A stretch of DNA of 64,000 bases. Source: Tetracentron sinense (lineage: Eukaryota; Streptophyta; Magnoliopsida; Trochodendrales; Trochodendraceae). The translations under genes were made by a program, and so were the position numbers. The stretch is from assembly GCA_015143295.1 (NCBI GenBank), contig CM026557.1, forward strand, positions 35,473,965 to 35,537,964, in the 5' to 3' direction. The notes under the pieces are model-generated. The model made no database searches. It saw only the letters and a list, made by a program, of their open reading frames with translations, and was not told the DNA's origin. Below, one piece after another: positions 32,337-44,563 of this stretch (position 1 is its first letter; the number at the start of each line of letters is the position of its first letter).

Positions 32337-32960
32337 AAAGCCACTCAGAGGGAGCGGGGGGGTTTGCCAGACCCCTACCAGTTTATTGATTATAGGAAAA
32401 ATGGGAGGGGGGGGGACAAAAACCTAACCCCTACAAAGAAAAAGGGAGGGGGGGGGGACAAAAACCTAACCCCTACAAAGAAAAAGGGGGGGGGGGGGGG
32501 GGGGGGGCGGGGACAAAAACCTAACCCTACAAAGAAAAAGGGGGGGGGGGGGGGGACATAAAACCAAAATCCCTGAGAAAAAACCAAAGGACTAGGGGAG
32601 TTAAAACCCCAAATCCAATGACGGTTGACACAAAAATAAAAGAAAAAGCTAGCAAATTATTTCTTCTCAATTCTGACATTTCTAACGCCCATTTTATTCA
32701 AAGTAATCAACGACTTAATCTTATTAGGAATATTACTATAAGAAGTAATATGAGCAGACTCTATTAAATCACAACTGACATTTGCTAAACCATCTACAAA
32801 AAATTAGCCTCACGAAACATGCGCGAAAGAGGAGCTGCTCCGAATAAGATTCTTGATTTGTTTATCCCTATACCAATTTTTCCAAGAAAGATCAAATTTA
32901 CCATTTCACGAGTCTACATGGGTTTTGGAGTCTGATTCAATATCCATGTTGAAAATTCCA
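32337..32960 (-). pseudogene. LINE 3' end with RNase H remnant
   Basis: The minus strand from 32,960 gives SDSKTHV, SWKNWYRDKQIKNL and IPNKIKSLITLNKMGVRNVR. This is the RNase H domain found at the C-terminus of some plant L1-type LINEs, here with stops. The 3' UTR (32,390-32,570) has a G-rich tandem repeat (ggggacaaaaacctaacccc). It matches the LINE at 63,436 in both parts. It is 5'-truncated. Confidence 0.7.
32400..32570. repeat. Poly-G tandem repeat in LINE 3' UTR
   Basis: Three units of aaaaacctaacccctacaaag are separated by poly-G runs of varying length. The open frame through it (32,280-32,561) is a repeat artefact. Confidence 0.8.
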
Positions 32961-33210
32961 AGATTCTTGCATAACAAAAGGCCATCCATGTTGAAAACTC
33001 CAAAAATTAGGTTATGGACAGTTTCAGAACCAATTCCGTTCGAACGTGCCCTTTCCCATTCGAACGACCTTGTGTCTGTGCGGTTATAGAATCACGGCCG
33101 TTCGAATGGGCCCTTTCCCATACATAGATAGAGATTAACTATACATTCTTTACTGAGTTACCGGTTACTTGGCACATACTCCGGTGCATGAGGGCTTACT
33201 GGATTCACTT
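32961..33210. other. Unassigned DNA with TTCGAA palindromes
   Basis: Copies ccgttcgaacgtgccc, cccattcgaacgacc and ggccgttcgaatgggccc lie at 33,037-33,112. It may be a piece of an LTR promoter, continuous with LTR E. Confidence 0.35.
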
Positions 33211-34365
33211 TGAAACTACCACTTTTTGTATCAATCAAGATCTAGAGGGGGATGAATAGGTTTTCATAAGGTCTATCTACCAGTTTTAATTTTAACATTA
33301 AAGTGCGGAAAAGGCAAACAAATAAACAAACCATAACATCAAGATTTTTACGTGGAAACCCTTTTGGGAAAAACAATGGGACCTAGTCTAGATGAAAGAG
33401 ATTTAACTAAAAGAAAAAAAAAATACTTACAAGACTTGGACTTGTACCCAACTAGACTCGACACATTGATCCTTGGTAACCAATCCTTAACGCCCTAATA
33501 AACAATCACGCGCTCGCAAGTAGCGCAATCAACTGCAACAGATTGTGCTCATCTCAGAACTCAGCAACCACGATTTCTCGATTGATCTCCACCTATGACA
33601 GCTTCGAATTTATCCGACCACAATATATCCATGATCCGCTACAACGACCGATCTCCTTTTTCAAAGGCTTTGACACGTGCTAACCAAGTTTATACTCACA
33701 AAAGAGTGTGAGAGGTTTAATTTAGTTTAAACAATGATCTAGATTGATATCATGAACAGTGGGAATGAACAATGGAAGTTTAAGATATTTCAATGAAAAC
33801 CTTGGAACTCTAGTTTAGAACATAAGAGAGAGCTCAACGGGATGAATCATCCACAATGGGGAAACCCTAATAGGAGTTTAGGAGTCTCTTCTCTTAGTCT
33901 CAAAAGCCCTAATTCGTAATAGGGAACAATACAATATATAGGCAAATCAAAAGTGGAGAAATAGAAGTTGTCAAAAATGAAAATCCGCGTTGGTCGTTTG
34001 AATGTCCCATTGGCCATTCGAACTCCCAGAAGACTTTTCTCTAGATTTTTTCCTCATACATTTTTTGCATGGTTGTTCGAACACCCATGGTTTAAACCAC
34101 CAAGCTGATATTTTCCCAAAAAAATTTATTTTAACTACCTAAGCTTGTTTCTAACCTCATAGGGTATATAGGACATTGTCTAAGTCAATTCCTCCTAAGC
34201 TAGATGTCTTTTAAGTCACTTAACATTCTTAGACACGTTTGAAGCGCTTGATCAGTGACTTTGGCTTCTTCTTCACATGATTTTTAGTGCTTGAACATTC
34301 TTGGACTGAGATACCTTAACAATGTTTTGACTTACAGAATTAGTAATCCAAAACTAGACTTTACA
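33211..34365 (-). mobile_element. Solo LTR, Sirevirus-B-type family (LTR C)
   Basis: It starts TGAAACTACC and ends GACTTTACA, as does the LTR at 56,576-58,007. The interior aligns with it (ttaaagtgcgga, tttttacgtggaaaccc, gggacctagtc). Perfect TSD CACTT lies at 33,206-33,210 and 34,366-34,370. The promoter on the minus strand has TATATA at about 33,935 and TTCGAA-type copies at 33,995-34,090. Confidence 0.88.
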
Positions 34366-34370
34366 CACTT

Positions 34371-36006
34371 ACTTGGGCATCCATGCCTCTTGATCTTAGA
34401 CATTGGTACTCGGGCTGTGCAAAATTCAATCTTGCAATCATACTTGTGCTATACTTACTTAATTTTTGTTGTACTTGTGTTCGTACTTGTGATAGTGAAT
34501 TCATCATGCTTGTACATACATCATTATTGTGAGTGAAGTGAGTGAACAAGTGATACATCCCCAATTAAATTGTGCCCTAGATTATTAGTCAAGAGCTATC
34601 AAAAATCCATCATAACAGCTCATTCCGCTATGATAAAAATCCTAAGAAACTGAGACCATAATCTACAACCAAGACCCTAATCAAAGTCATCCTTCAACTG
34701 AACGTATATCACAAAATGCAATGTTACATCATACTTCAAAATCATGGTATATCCTTCTTATCATGGTTGGTAATTTAAAACATGTATATTCATTAGTCTC
34801 TTAGGCATAGTATCTAGTTCACGATAAGATTTTGTTTGAACCAGGGAAATAGTTATCGGATAACACCACCATTCCTTACTAAAAATGGAGAAAGCAATGC
34901 TATGGTTTCAAGTTTACATGTGGTAGTCGTGGATGGCGAGGTAGAGGAATTGAGCGTAATTGGAAAGGATGAGAGAATTGTGTCGGGCTCTTGGGACAAT
35001 CCCATCCAGTAGAGATGATGTAGTCTATGTAGTCCCATGGTTATGGCTTCTGGGGATTTTAAAGGCCAAATGAGAAATGATAGGAAGAGTCACTATTTAG
35101 GTTCCCAAGGAAAGTGGAGAGAGAGACGAAAGGGAGGGGAGATGAATGGAGCCTAAAGATAGTGCATTAGTTGGGAGATTAATGAGAGAGAGAGAGAAAG
35201 AGATGCCTGGGAGGTGAAGGGTTGGGAGAGAAAGAGAATTTAAGTTGAGAGAGATTAATGGGTGATGGTGGTTATTTAGACATAAATACTCATTAAAGTA
35301 TGTATTTTATTATGAGATTGACCATCAATAGGGAGATCTTGTTGAAAAGTTAATCGTATCCACTCTCAAACGTTGACATGTGTCTCATGTCATTTTCAAA
35401 TAAGAAGGGTAAGAAACTTGGAGATCGGGTAACTCTTGTGGGACCCAACTATAGAAGTTAATAAATGTAGCGTAGACGATACGTGCACGTGGAAAGAGAC
35501 ACTTTCCAACTCTTGGCTTTCAATACAAAAAGGAATCAACTTTGGGTTAAATTACAATGTTGCCAACTTTACCACTCTTAGGATTCAATACAAAAAGGAA
35601 TCAACTTTGGGTTCAATTATAATGATTCCAATTCTTAAAATGGTGTTAAGGTATGGTCCAATCACCATGAAAACTCACTTGTAAGATAGTATGAATCCTA
35701 AGAAGCGGACACTGCTGTTCCCTTCTAATCTGACTGCAGTTTCCTCTTGTCCCTTTTAACACCCCTTTAACCATGGTTAACCTTAATTAAATTAAAGTAA
35801 AAGTTTTTTCTCTAAAAATCATGGTTAGATTGATTAACCCTAGGGGTGAGTGAATCTTAACCACAATTGATGGGTGGTAAAAAGGGGGCATGGACCAATG
35901 AGATCACAAGGTCAGCTTCTAAGCTGACCCCTATGGTCCGTTTTCCATTTCTCTATATTTTATGTGTACAAACAACACAAATTGTGAGTTTATCCGTTGG
36001 TATATG
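34371..36006. other. Unassigned DNA with small repeats
   Basis: A GA-rich tract lies at 35,090-35,270. A 65 bp tandem duplication lies at 35,511-35,634 (ttcaatacaaaaaggaatca). A minus-strand open frame at 34,853-35,038 has no motif. No gene is supported. Confidence 0.3.
35751..35889. mobile_element. Small fold-back MITE
   Basis: cccttttaacacccctttaa at the left pairs with ttgatgggtggtaaaaaggg at the right. The block caattgtggttaagattcac (inverse orientation) is shared with the fold-back in the hAT element at 19.6 kb, so both belong to one family. TSD not determined. Confidence 0.6.
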
Positions 36007-37098
36007 TGTCGCAACCCAAAATAAACCCTAGGAGTTAGGGATACTTTGGCTGGTGACGTGCCTTATCAAACCATACCATCTTGTGAAACACACAAGGCAT
36101 AACATAGCGGAAGCAAAATTTCTAATAACATAAACTTGTATATGTGTACAAGTTTGAACCAACAAACTAAAAACAAGTGGACATTCCCCACTTTCAAAAT
36201 ACATAAACCCTCTTCCTCTCAACTCTCAACTCTCAGCTCTCAACAGTAGTCTAGATAGGGTCACCTATCTGGTGCTCTATCCTTGAGTGGATGATCCATT
36301 GTAGGCTCAGGCTCATAGTACTCCTCCTCAACCCAAAGCTCGGGAGTAATATCGAATGGACCTGCTAAAGTCAACAATTCGGCTGAGCATGGTGTCCCGC
36401 CCCAAAATACCCCCTAGGAGTTAGGATACTTTGGCGACGTGACCTATACTTCAAACCATCCTGCAAGAGTACAAAGCAGACAAAATAGTGAACTGAAAAT
36501 TTCTTTAATAACTTAACTGTATTCCTAGTACAATTGCATACAATAATTAAATACAATTTAAGATGGGTACATGAAATCCTTAACTTGGGTTACCAGCCTA
36601 AGTGATACATGTGTCCCCATAAATAAAAACCCAAAATACATGTCTCTCCCTTTGTATCCCTCAACCATAAGGTCATATGTCAAGACCCTTATTGTCCTCA
36701 AGAACATCCTTAGAAGGCTCCTGCCCTTCAAAATCCACCTCGATCTAACGCCCTGGGATATGATGTAGAACGAATCTGTCGACATAAAATGTACGGCTAA
36801 GTATGGAATACTTAGCGAGTACAAGCTACTAGCTAACAATAGTAATAACAATAATATGTCATATATGGTACAATTCATCATCACATATACAAAATCAGAG
36901 TGCGGAAGCAATAACGAAATAACAAATATAAATCTAGAACATCATATTAAAAATCATTCCTTAGGTCCATGCTTTAACTAAAACATATATCAATTACCTT
37001 GTGAGTCTTGTGAGTTTCTTGTGCACCTTATGGATCTTGTGAGTTCCTTATACGTCTTGTGAGTCTTATGAGTTCCTTAATTCTCTTATCTTATTTGG

Positions 37099-37480
37099 CT
37101 AGTACTCGAACTATGAAATGGACAGACATACTAGTGGCTTGTCATTCTTGCTTGTCTTGTTTAACTAGTACCCGAACTATGAAATGGACGGACATACTAG
37201 GATTTTGTTACTTGATTTACTAATGCCTGAACTATAATGGGACGGAACACATTAGCATCTTGCCTTGACTTGACTTGACTAGTGTTTGGATTGTGGTGGA
37301 ACGGAACACACTTGTATTTCACTTGTTTACTAATGCCCGGACTATAATGGAACGAAACACATTAGCACCTTGCCTTGCCTTGACTTGACTAGTGCCCGGA
37401 CTATGGTGGAACGGAACACACTAGTATTCTTGTACTTGCTTTACTAATGCCCGAACTATAATGGGATAGAACACATTAGC
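37099..37480. repeat. Seven-copy tandem repeat in LTR G
   Basis: Units of about 50-65 bp are built on cta(g/a)tgcccgaactat(g/a)atgg, followed by gga-acacatta/tactag. Two subtypes alternate, one with ctagt and one with ctaat. Confidence 0.8.
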
Positions 37481-38529
37481 AAATTAACTTTTCTTGTGAG
37501 CCAGGTATGACATATCCGGGGATATGCCCTACCCTTAATCGGCCCAATGTAGGCTTTGTCGTTCGTGTCGTAAATCACATATCTTATTCTTGTGTTTTCT
37601 TACATGTATAATCATATTTTCAAAAGCTCCATTCTTGCGTGCGTGCGTACTCGGGCATAACAATTGGTGATATCATGGTGGCATGCATCAATAAAGCATA
37701 ATATAGCAATTCCTACATTGTCATAGACAAGGTGAATTTAAGGAATATACATTGTATTTGATTATTAATGAGCATGTGCGATTTCAAGGAATATACATTG
37801 TATTTGATTATAATTATTCAATTGGGGTAAATCCCTAAATCCTAGCATCATAATCTTGAGTTAGAGATTCATACATGCATTTCATCAAACACCTTGCATG
37901 CAACATTTCTTCAACTTTTATTCATGTTTTCTTGGTCTTAGATTCACAAACTCATTCATGCATTTATCAAACATGAGGTGTTCAACCTTTTTATTCATTT
38001 ATTGCATATCTTCTCGTTCAAACATTACATCAAACACATGGGGTGTGTCCATTATGAGTACAATGCCCTTCCACCATTTTCCAACATACATTCATCACAA
38101 CCACTCGGTATCTAATCACCACAACTACCATTCATTCATACATCCCCACACATTCCATCCTTAGTTTATCTTATACGAATTTTAGGGATCATGGTTTTAG
38201 AGTAAGAAATTGGGTACACATGTTCAGCCATTCATATTTCAAAGAAACCTAGGTTATTACTAAAGTAAACTAGTAAGGGTGTACTAACGTTGGATTTGTA
38301 GAAAAACCTTGAGGAAATGTGATTCAACCTCCAACTTGATCAATCCCACTCCCTTGCACCAAAACCCTAGCTTCCCCTTTCTCTCTTTCTCTCATCCTCT
38401 CCAAAAACAAGCTTGAGGGTTTATGAAATCTTCAACCCACGAATTTGGGCTTATATAGAAAAAGGGGTGGTAAAATGATCATCTTACCCTTAATGAATGG
38501 CTTAAAAAGACCAAATTGGGCAAAATCGC

Positions 38530-38722
38530 GAAGGAGCGGTCGACCGGTCATGAGGAGCGATCGACTGGTCCCAAGACCCCTCTCTGGAAAAATCCCCCAT
38601 ACAAAAAGAGTGCGACACCAGTCGACTGGTCAGTCGAGTGGTCGATCGGTAGGCGAGCGATTGACCGGTCGATCAGTAGTAGACGGGTCGACTGGTCATG
38701 GCACCGATCGACCGGTTAGTTT
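38530..38722 (-). promoter_or_regulatory. U3 palindrome cluster, GGTCGACC core
   Basis: At least nine degenerate copies (gcggtcgaccggtc, gcgatcgactggtc, ccagtcgactggtc, gtggtcgatcggt, gattgaccggtcgatc, ggtcgactggtc, ccgatcgaccggtt). They lie 70-270 bp upstream of the minus-strand TATA box. Confidence 0.6.
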
Positions 38723-39648
38723 GTGTTTTTGCCCATTTTGCTGTTTCGGCTATAACTTTTGACTCGTTCGTCGGATTTTGACGATTCAACTTGCATTTGA
38801 CTCATCATTCGAAGAGGAACAATTCTGGCATTTTAGAATCTTCCAATTCTTCTTTATTCATAGACCAAATTACCCTTAAAGCTGACTGGTCTGGAAAGGG
38901 ATTTCAACAGCCTGGATTTTCAACATATCAGACTTAGGAAATCCCACTCTTTAACACTTTAGAGCGCTTTCCATTTCTATTTTGACTCCCATGAACATTC
39001 TTTAATACTAAATTAAGACTACCCAACTTCCAACATTCTCATTTCATACAAAATAAAAGATTACAAGGGCTTGAAGCCTTGGCACAAGTTTCTATATATG
39101 GACAAAAGTTCCGGGGCGCTACACATGGAATACTCAGTGTATACAAACTACTAGCTAACAGTGGAATAATATTATTTCACATGCAAAGACATAGAGACAT
39201 AGAAATCCTTAAAAGACGATATATAGTTTTCAAAACTATTTCCTTATTAGTTTCCTTATGAAATCTAAAACCATATGAGTCGTATGAGTTCATATGAGAA
39301 TCATAGTCTTATGAGTTCTTAGAGTTTCTTAAGAGTTCTTGTGAGTCATGTGAGCCATTATGATTTGTAGAGACTTAGAGAACTTTGAGATATCTTTGCT
39401 TATGAGACTTATGAGCTTATGAGATTTCTTATGAGCACGACGATAGCACCCTTTAGCGACTTATGAGCCGGGAATGTAAATACCCTTCAACGAAGGTAAA
39501 TAAAATAGGGCTACCATCATCCTTGACCAATCCTCTATTTGGCATTATCAACTTATGAGATTACTTTTGAGCCGGATATAACATATCCTTGGATATGCCC
39601 TATCATTGACCAACCCAATGTTTGACTTTATCAATGCTTTTGAGCTTG

Positions 39649-41192
39649 CACTACAAAAATAAAGGCATGTCGCGGCGGACTTTTGAAGGCGGTTACGAAA
39701 ATCCGCCGCCACATAGTGTATACCACGGTAGTACTATATGGCGGGGGGTTTATCCATAACCGTTGTGGTAGGATTTCCCTCCACCTATTTCGATTTCCCG
39801 CCTTCTCATTTGCGGCAAACATAGCACGACGGGTTTTAAAATAACCGTCGTGAATATTTAATTAAGGGTGGCAGGTATAATAAAACCGTAGTCATAGATT
39901 TATATATGACGGCGGTTATATTGCAACCGCCGTGATATGTTTTTAATAACACCCTGTTACTTTCTTCTTTCTTCCTCCCCTTCTCTTCTGCTCTCCTGCT
40001 CTCTGCTCTCCTGTTATCTTGCTCTCCGGGCACTCCACGACCGCCGACCACCTGAACTCCGACAACTCCACGATTTCCGACGACACCTCCGATAGCATAT
40101 ATCTCCGGTGACCCTTTCTCCCTCGGTGGCCACATCTGGAACGTCCGGCGACATCCGAAACCTCCGGCCAACTGTTATCCCCTCTCCACGCCCAGGTAAT
40201 CCCTCGAAACCCAAATGCAAGCCATTTTTTTAAAAAAAATTTGCTTTCTCTCTTAACTCTCTCTCCCACCTCGGGCAGCTCCACGGACAATTAACGATAG
40301 CTCCACCCCTCCACCTCCGGCCACGCTCAGGTTATAAAAAATTTGATTTTTTTTTTATTTCTTGCTAGATTTGTTCATGTGAGAGCTTTTTTATTTTTTA
40401 CTTTTGGTTATCATGGTTTTTTGCTTATGTTATCATGGTTTATTGTAATGGTGATCCCTTTTTTTTTTTTATCATGGTTTACCGTTATCCCTGCTTTATT
40501 TTTTGCTTTTGGTTATCATGGTTTTTTTCTTTTTTTTTAATTCATAGCATAACTGATGATTATGGGAGATGGAAATAGGTGCCTTGGAAAGGATGTGCTG
40601 CCAATCTGATGGGCATGTATATATAATTTTGATATTGCTTGTTTGGGGCATTTTTTTAATTACATGAATTTTTTATTCTTAGTTGGAATTAGATATTGTT
40701 ACAGGTACAATACATGTTTATTTAGATTTATATTGCTCACAGGTACAGATAATACAGGGAAAAAAAAACAAAATTTTTCTAAAAATAAATTCTTTTTTAA
40801 AAAATATTTTTAATATGGCGGCGGTTTTGAACCGTCGTGATATTAATAATAATTTAATATATTAAAATAATATTACGGCGGTTCTGACCTGCCGTAGGGT
40901 CTTGCGGCGGTTTCAACCGTCGTAGATTTTTGATATATAACGGCGAGAACTGACGCCGTGATAGAATCAATAAAGTACGGCGGGATAAAACTACGGCGGT
41001 TACCAACCGCAGTAATTTATTCATATAAGATGGCGGTTGTTTTTAACTGCCGTTCATATCCTCTGCGATAGGAATCCTCGACAACATATTCTTCAAACGG
41101 GTCAACTTACCGCCGTGATACATTATAACGGCAGTAATTTTAGATAGTACGGCGGTTTAGAACCACCGTAAAAAAGCTCATATTTTGTAGTG
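39649..41192. mobile_element. Non-autonomous CACTA element
   Basis: The ends CACTACAAAAA and TTTTGTAGTG are flanked by the 3 bp TSD TTG (39,646-39,648 and 41,193-41,195). Subterminal regions are packed with GGCGGTT..AACCGCCGT palindromes (39,665-39,935 and 40,810-41,170). A GC-rich core at 39,960-40,330 might be captured host DNA. No transposase. Confidence 0.9.
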
Positions 41193-42175
41193 TTGTGTGC
41201 TATGACTTATGAGCTTTGCTTTTGAGTTATGTTTATGAGTCTATACTTATGAGAAAATCTCGAATCATGCAAGACATGAAGTACATAGAGTGCTTGTGAG
41301 CATCATAGTAAACTTAGAACACTTAGAAACATTGAATCATAGTCATAGAATTTCAGTTGTAGTTATAGCTTACAAATACTTAAAATTCATCACCCAATTC
41401 ATCCAAGAACATATTATAAAACATGATTTTCTTAAAAAGAATAGAACTAGTAGTAGACAGTAGAGTGTATATACCTTTCTAAGACCAATTCCCTTTGGTC
41501 CAGCACTTGAGAAACACTGAGGAGCGAGATCCAAGCTTGAGAAAGCTTGATCCTAGCTTGGGAAGGAACACTAGCCTAGAATTTACCTTGGAGAAATCCA
41601 AGCTTGAGAATTAGTTTGGATTCGAAATCCAAGCTTTACTTAGGGTTTGAGTACATCAAACCCACAAATCTGAGTCCTATTTATAGGCAAAGGGTTTCCA
41701 AATTCCTTAAAGGCCCTTGGAAAATATATTCTATAGGTCGGTTTGCACTATTCCAGGTCGGTTAGTGCGATCAGATTCATCGACGAGATTGAAACCCCCG
41801 ATGGAATTCATCGCCGAAATTGGGTTCTGGACTTTCTGTCCAAGAACCAAGAAGAACTCGTCGACGAGTTCTTGTCCCTCGACTGAATTCGTTGACAAGA
41901 TGTGCTATGTTTTTCCCTGTTTTGTTGTTTTTCCTATTTTTCCCATCTTTAAACCCTTAGTTGATTTTCCCTTTATTCCTTAACACTTTTAAACATACCA
42001 AAGGGTCCTTATAACCTTGAACCACATAACATAGCATGAATGGTGAGATCAAACTCACATTATTATCTCATTAATCAAAACCAAAGGCTTTAGGCCTTTT
42101 TACAAAAATTGTGGCAATGTTACTATTCACAGACATTATTCACCAGAATAGTGAATAGGATTTCGGGGTTCTATA

Positions 42176-42189
42176 TCCTCCCCCCTTAC
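42176..42189 (-). other. Polypurine tract of the Tekay element
   Basis: The minus strand reads ctgtaaggggggagga immediately before the 3' LTR. The preceding aatttcagggacaaaatttc is the usual Tekay-type context. Confidence 0.75.
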
Positions 42190-42268
42190 AGAAATTTTGT
42201 CCCTGAAATTAAGACGAAACAAGAAGATATGAAAGGATAAAAATACATTAAAACCAACAAGGAAAACT

Positions 42269-42647
42269 TTAAAATAAATGAGGGTACATTTCCTTCACTT
42301 CGGCCTCGCGATCCCATGTAGCCACTTCTGCAGAATGGTGCTACCATCTCAAGAGAACTAAAAGAATAGTCTTGGTGCGCAAGAATTGATCTCTTCTGTC
42401 CAAGATCTGAGCCGGTTGCTAACTGAAGTAAAATCCTCATGAATCTCAACAAGATCAAGATCAATCAAATGTGATGTGATGGGTCCGGTACATATTTCCG
42501 AAGCATGGAAATATGGAACATATTGTGCACTGCAGCTATGTGGATAGGTAGGGCAATCCGGTAAGCAACCTCACTGACCCTAGTGATGATCTCACAAGGA
42601 CCCACATAGCTCGGGCTAAGTTTTCCCTTCTTGTCGAACCTCATGAT
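42269..42647 (-). pseudogene. Integrase C-terminus and chromodomain (Tekay)
   Basis: From the insertion point inward the frame gives RFDKKGKLSPSYVGPCEIIT, then VAYRIALPIHIAAVHN and FHISML. A chromodomain follows: QILDRRDQFLRTKTILLVLL, then W*HHSAEVATWDREAEVKEM and YPHLF before the stop at 42,269-42,271. One in-frame stop replaces the residue after LLRW, and frames shift between blocks. The chromodomain is what places the element among chromoviruses. Confidence 0.88.
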
Positions 42648-44075
42648 TGTTGGCCAGGTAATGACCCTAAAGGGGGGGGGGGGTGAATAGGGTCTATGGC
42701 AGATTTAAATTTTTATGAACTATGAGTTCAAGATGCGGAATAAATTAAATGTGCAGCAAGTAAAACAATAGAAATATTGTAAGAAAAGGAGAAGAGAGAT
42801 AAAGAGAGTTCAAACTCATAATTTGTTCATGAGGTTCAGCAAACTAGCCTACTCCCCGCCTCAAGCTTCCAGCTAGAGGATTCACAACGATTCCTTAATC
42901 GCACAGACTCCTTCATTGGTGGAGTCCAAACCATTACAATCTCTCTTACAGGTCAAGATATTACCTTTACAAGCTCTCCTTTAGGCCGAGCTGAAACCTC
43001 TCAAGAGCACCACCCTCTCTTGAAAAAAAAACTGAAGCAACAACTTCAATGCAAGAATCCAAGATTCTTGTCTAACCTCAATAAATGATTTTTGGATTTT
43101 GCAATCCGAAATAAATGCTCCTGAAATGAGATGAATAAGATTAGATTACAAAAACTAATGAAATCTCTCAAAAGAAATTGGAGTTGAATGAGCTCAATGG
43201 AGATTTAGGGATTTCTATAAATGTGAGTGAGTGAGAAATCAAAAGCAATGAATGAGTGATCAATAGAAGTTATTATAGTGATCAAGAGTTGTTTTTAGTT
43301 CATAAATGAACTCCTTTTATAGAAGTTGATCCAATAAGGCCGTTGAGGAAGCATTTAATGCCTTTTAGTCCGTTGAAAACTAGCCGTTATAACTAGTTTT
43401 CTGTTTCAGACTTGAATTCATCGACGAAGTGGGGTTTCTACTTGAATTCATCACCGAATACAAAAGAAAAAATGCAATTTAAAAAAAAACTGTCATGACT
43501 TCGTCGCCGAATTCAAATTACTCTGAGAATTCGTCGACGAATCCAGAGCAAAATTTCTGAATTCTATCTAGGATCAGTCCAAAGTGATGGGATTGAATTC
43601 CTAGGTCAATTAGCTATGCTTTAACATGATTTTATGATCCCTTAGGGCCTTAGAATAATTTCCAAAAAGTATCCTTGGCTCCTATGGTCATTCTATGATC
43701 TTTGAGCTTTTCAACTTACCAAGCTTTTGAGGACTTCTTACATGAGTCCTAGGTACTCTCAAACAAATAAAAAATTACATTTGAAGCTACTTGATAGTTA
43801 ATCTTGACTTCTCTTGGGTCTTGAGATTTTCCTTTGTCTTCAATGGATCGGACTTGGACTATGGTCTTATCTTGAATCTTCATCTTGTATACATTGAGTT
43901 GAACTTCCTCTTGGGTAAAGTTTCATCCTTTTGCATGATTGGAGTGCTATCAAATTTTGTATTTTGAAATGTTCAAGCACTTAAACAGGATTATTAGTAC
44001 CAAAAATTTCATTTCATTATTATGTTATTATCAAAATTATTAGGGGTACCCATGGTTGTAACCCTGAGGCTAACA
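42648..44075 (-). repeat. 3' LTR of Sirevirus A
   Basis: 1,428 bp, ends TGTTGGCC / GGCTAACA. TATA on the minus strand at 43,312-43,324 (rc CTATAAAAGG). The palindrome cluster at 43,428-43,555 is partly decayed by CG-to-CA changes. Confidence 0.92.
43428..43555 (-). promoter_or_regulatory. U3 palindrome cluster of Sirevirus A, 3' LTR
   Basis: Copies include attcatcgacgaagtgg, attcatcaccgaatac, cttcgtcgccgaattc and attcgtcgacgaatcc. It lies 100-240 bp upstream of the TATA box. Confidence 0.6.
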
Positions 44076-44510
44076 ATCTCCCCATTTTTGATGATGACAT
44101 AACAATGTAGTGAAATGGGGTTGAGCTCCCCCTCACAACATGTTTTTCAAAAAAAACTTTTGAGGAAAGCTCCCCCTAAACATATACATTTAAAAAAATA
44201 ATCACAATTGTTACTTGGATGCATATTTTAGATGGTTCATAGGACATATCACCATGTTTTAGTACCGAGAGAAATTCCACAAAGGTAAGTATCAAAGTTA
44301 ATTTCTATTTACAACAAAATTGAGGATAAAAGTTGATCAAATTAAATTGTAAATCAAGAGAAGTTCCATGTTTAAATAAGTTAAGATTTATGTAAGTACT
44401 TGCCAAAGATGCAAAAAAAAAAATGATATAAAATGATTCATTCATTCAAAATAAATCTACATGTATATCAAGTATTTTCATTACATTCTATTTTCTTCCC
44501 CCTATGGCAA
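44076..44510 (-). other. Multiple polypurine tracts of Sirevirus A
   Basis: Pyrimidine runs on the plus strand (tctcccc at 44,077, agctccccctcac at ~44,130, agctccccctaaac at ~44,170, cttccccctatgg at ~44,495) give GGGGA(G)-type purine tracts on the coding strand. The first abuts the LTR. Confidence 0.75.
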
Positions 44511-44563
44511 CATCAAAAAAAAAAAGGAACACTCCAAAAATAAAACTACAGTCCATCTTGTTT

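Larger units (their letters stand above)
36393..39123 (-). mobile_element. Solo Gypsy LTR nested in LTR F (LTR G)
   Basis: The ends are TGTCCCGCCCC and CGGGGCGCTACA. Perfect TSD CATGG lies at 36,388-36,392 and 39,124-39,128. It contains a seven-copy tandem repeat (37,099-37,480). Its promoter has TATATAAG (rc, ~38,452) and a GGTCGACC-type palindrome cluster at 38,530-38,722. Confidence 0.88.
36007..42175 (-). repeat. 3' LTR of the Tekay element (LTR F), twice interrupted
   Basis: The minus-strand start is TATAGAACCCCGAAATCC (canonical TGTAGAACCCCG with one change). The end is GGGTTGCGACA. Removing the nested solo LTR (36,393-39,123), the CACTA element (39,649-41,192) and their TSDs leaves about 1.89 kb. 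This compares with 1.79 kb for the related solo LTR at 50,650. A TCGTCGACGA-type cluster lies at 41,745-41,905, with a TATA (rc CTATAAATAG) at 41,678-41,687. Confidence 0.82.

Noticed and set aside
32280-32587. Glycine/lysine-rich ORF and its complement
   Set aside because: Poly-G tandem repeat of a LINE 3' UTR.
34853-35038. Possible small gene on the minus strand
   Set aside because: No motif, no splice or promoter support; treated as unassigned DNA.
39836-40290. 111-115 residue minus ORFs
   Set aside because: Overlapping frames in a GC-rich part of a CACTA element with no domain; kept only as possible captured DNA.
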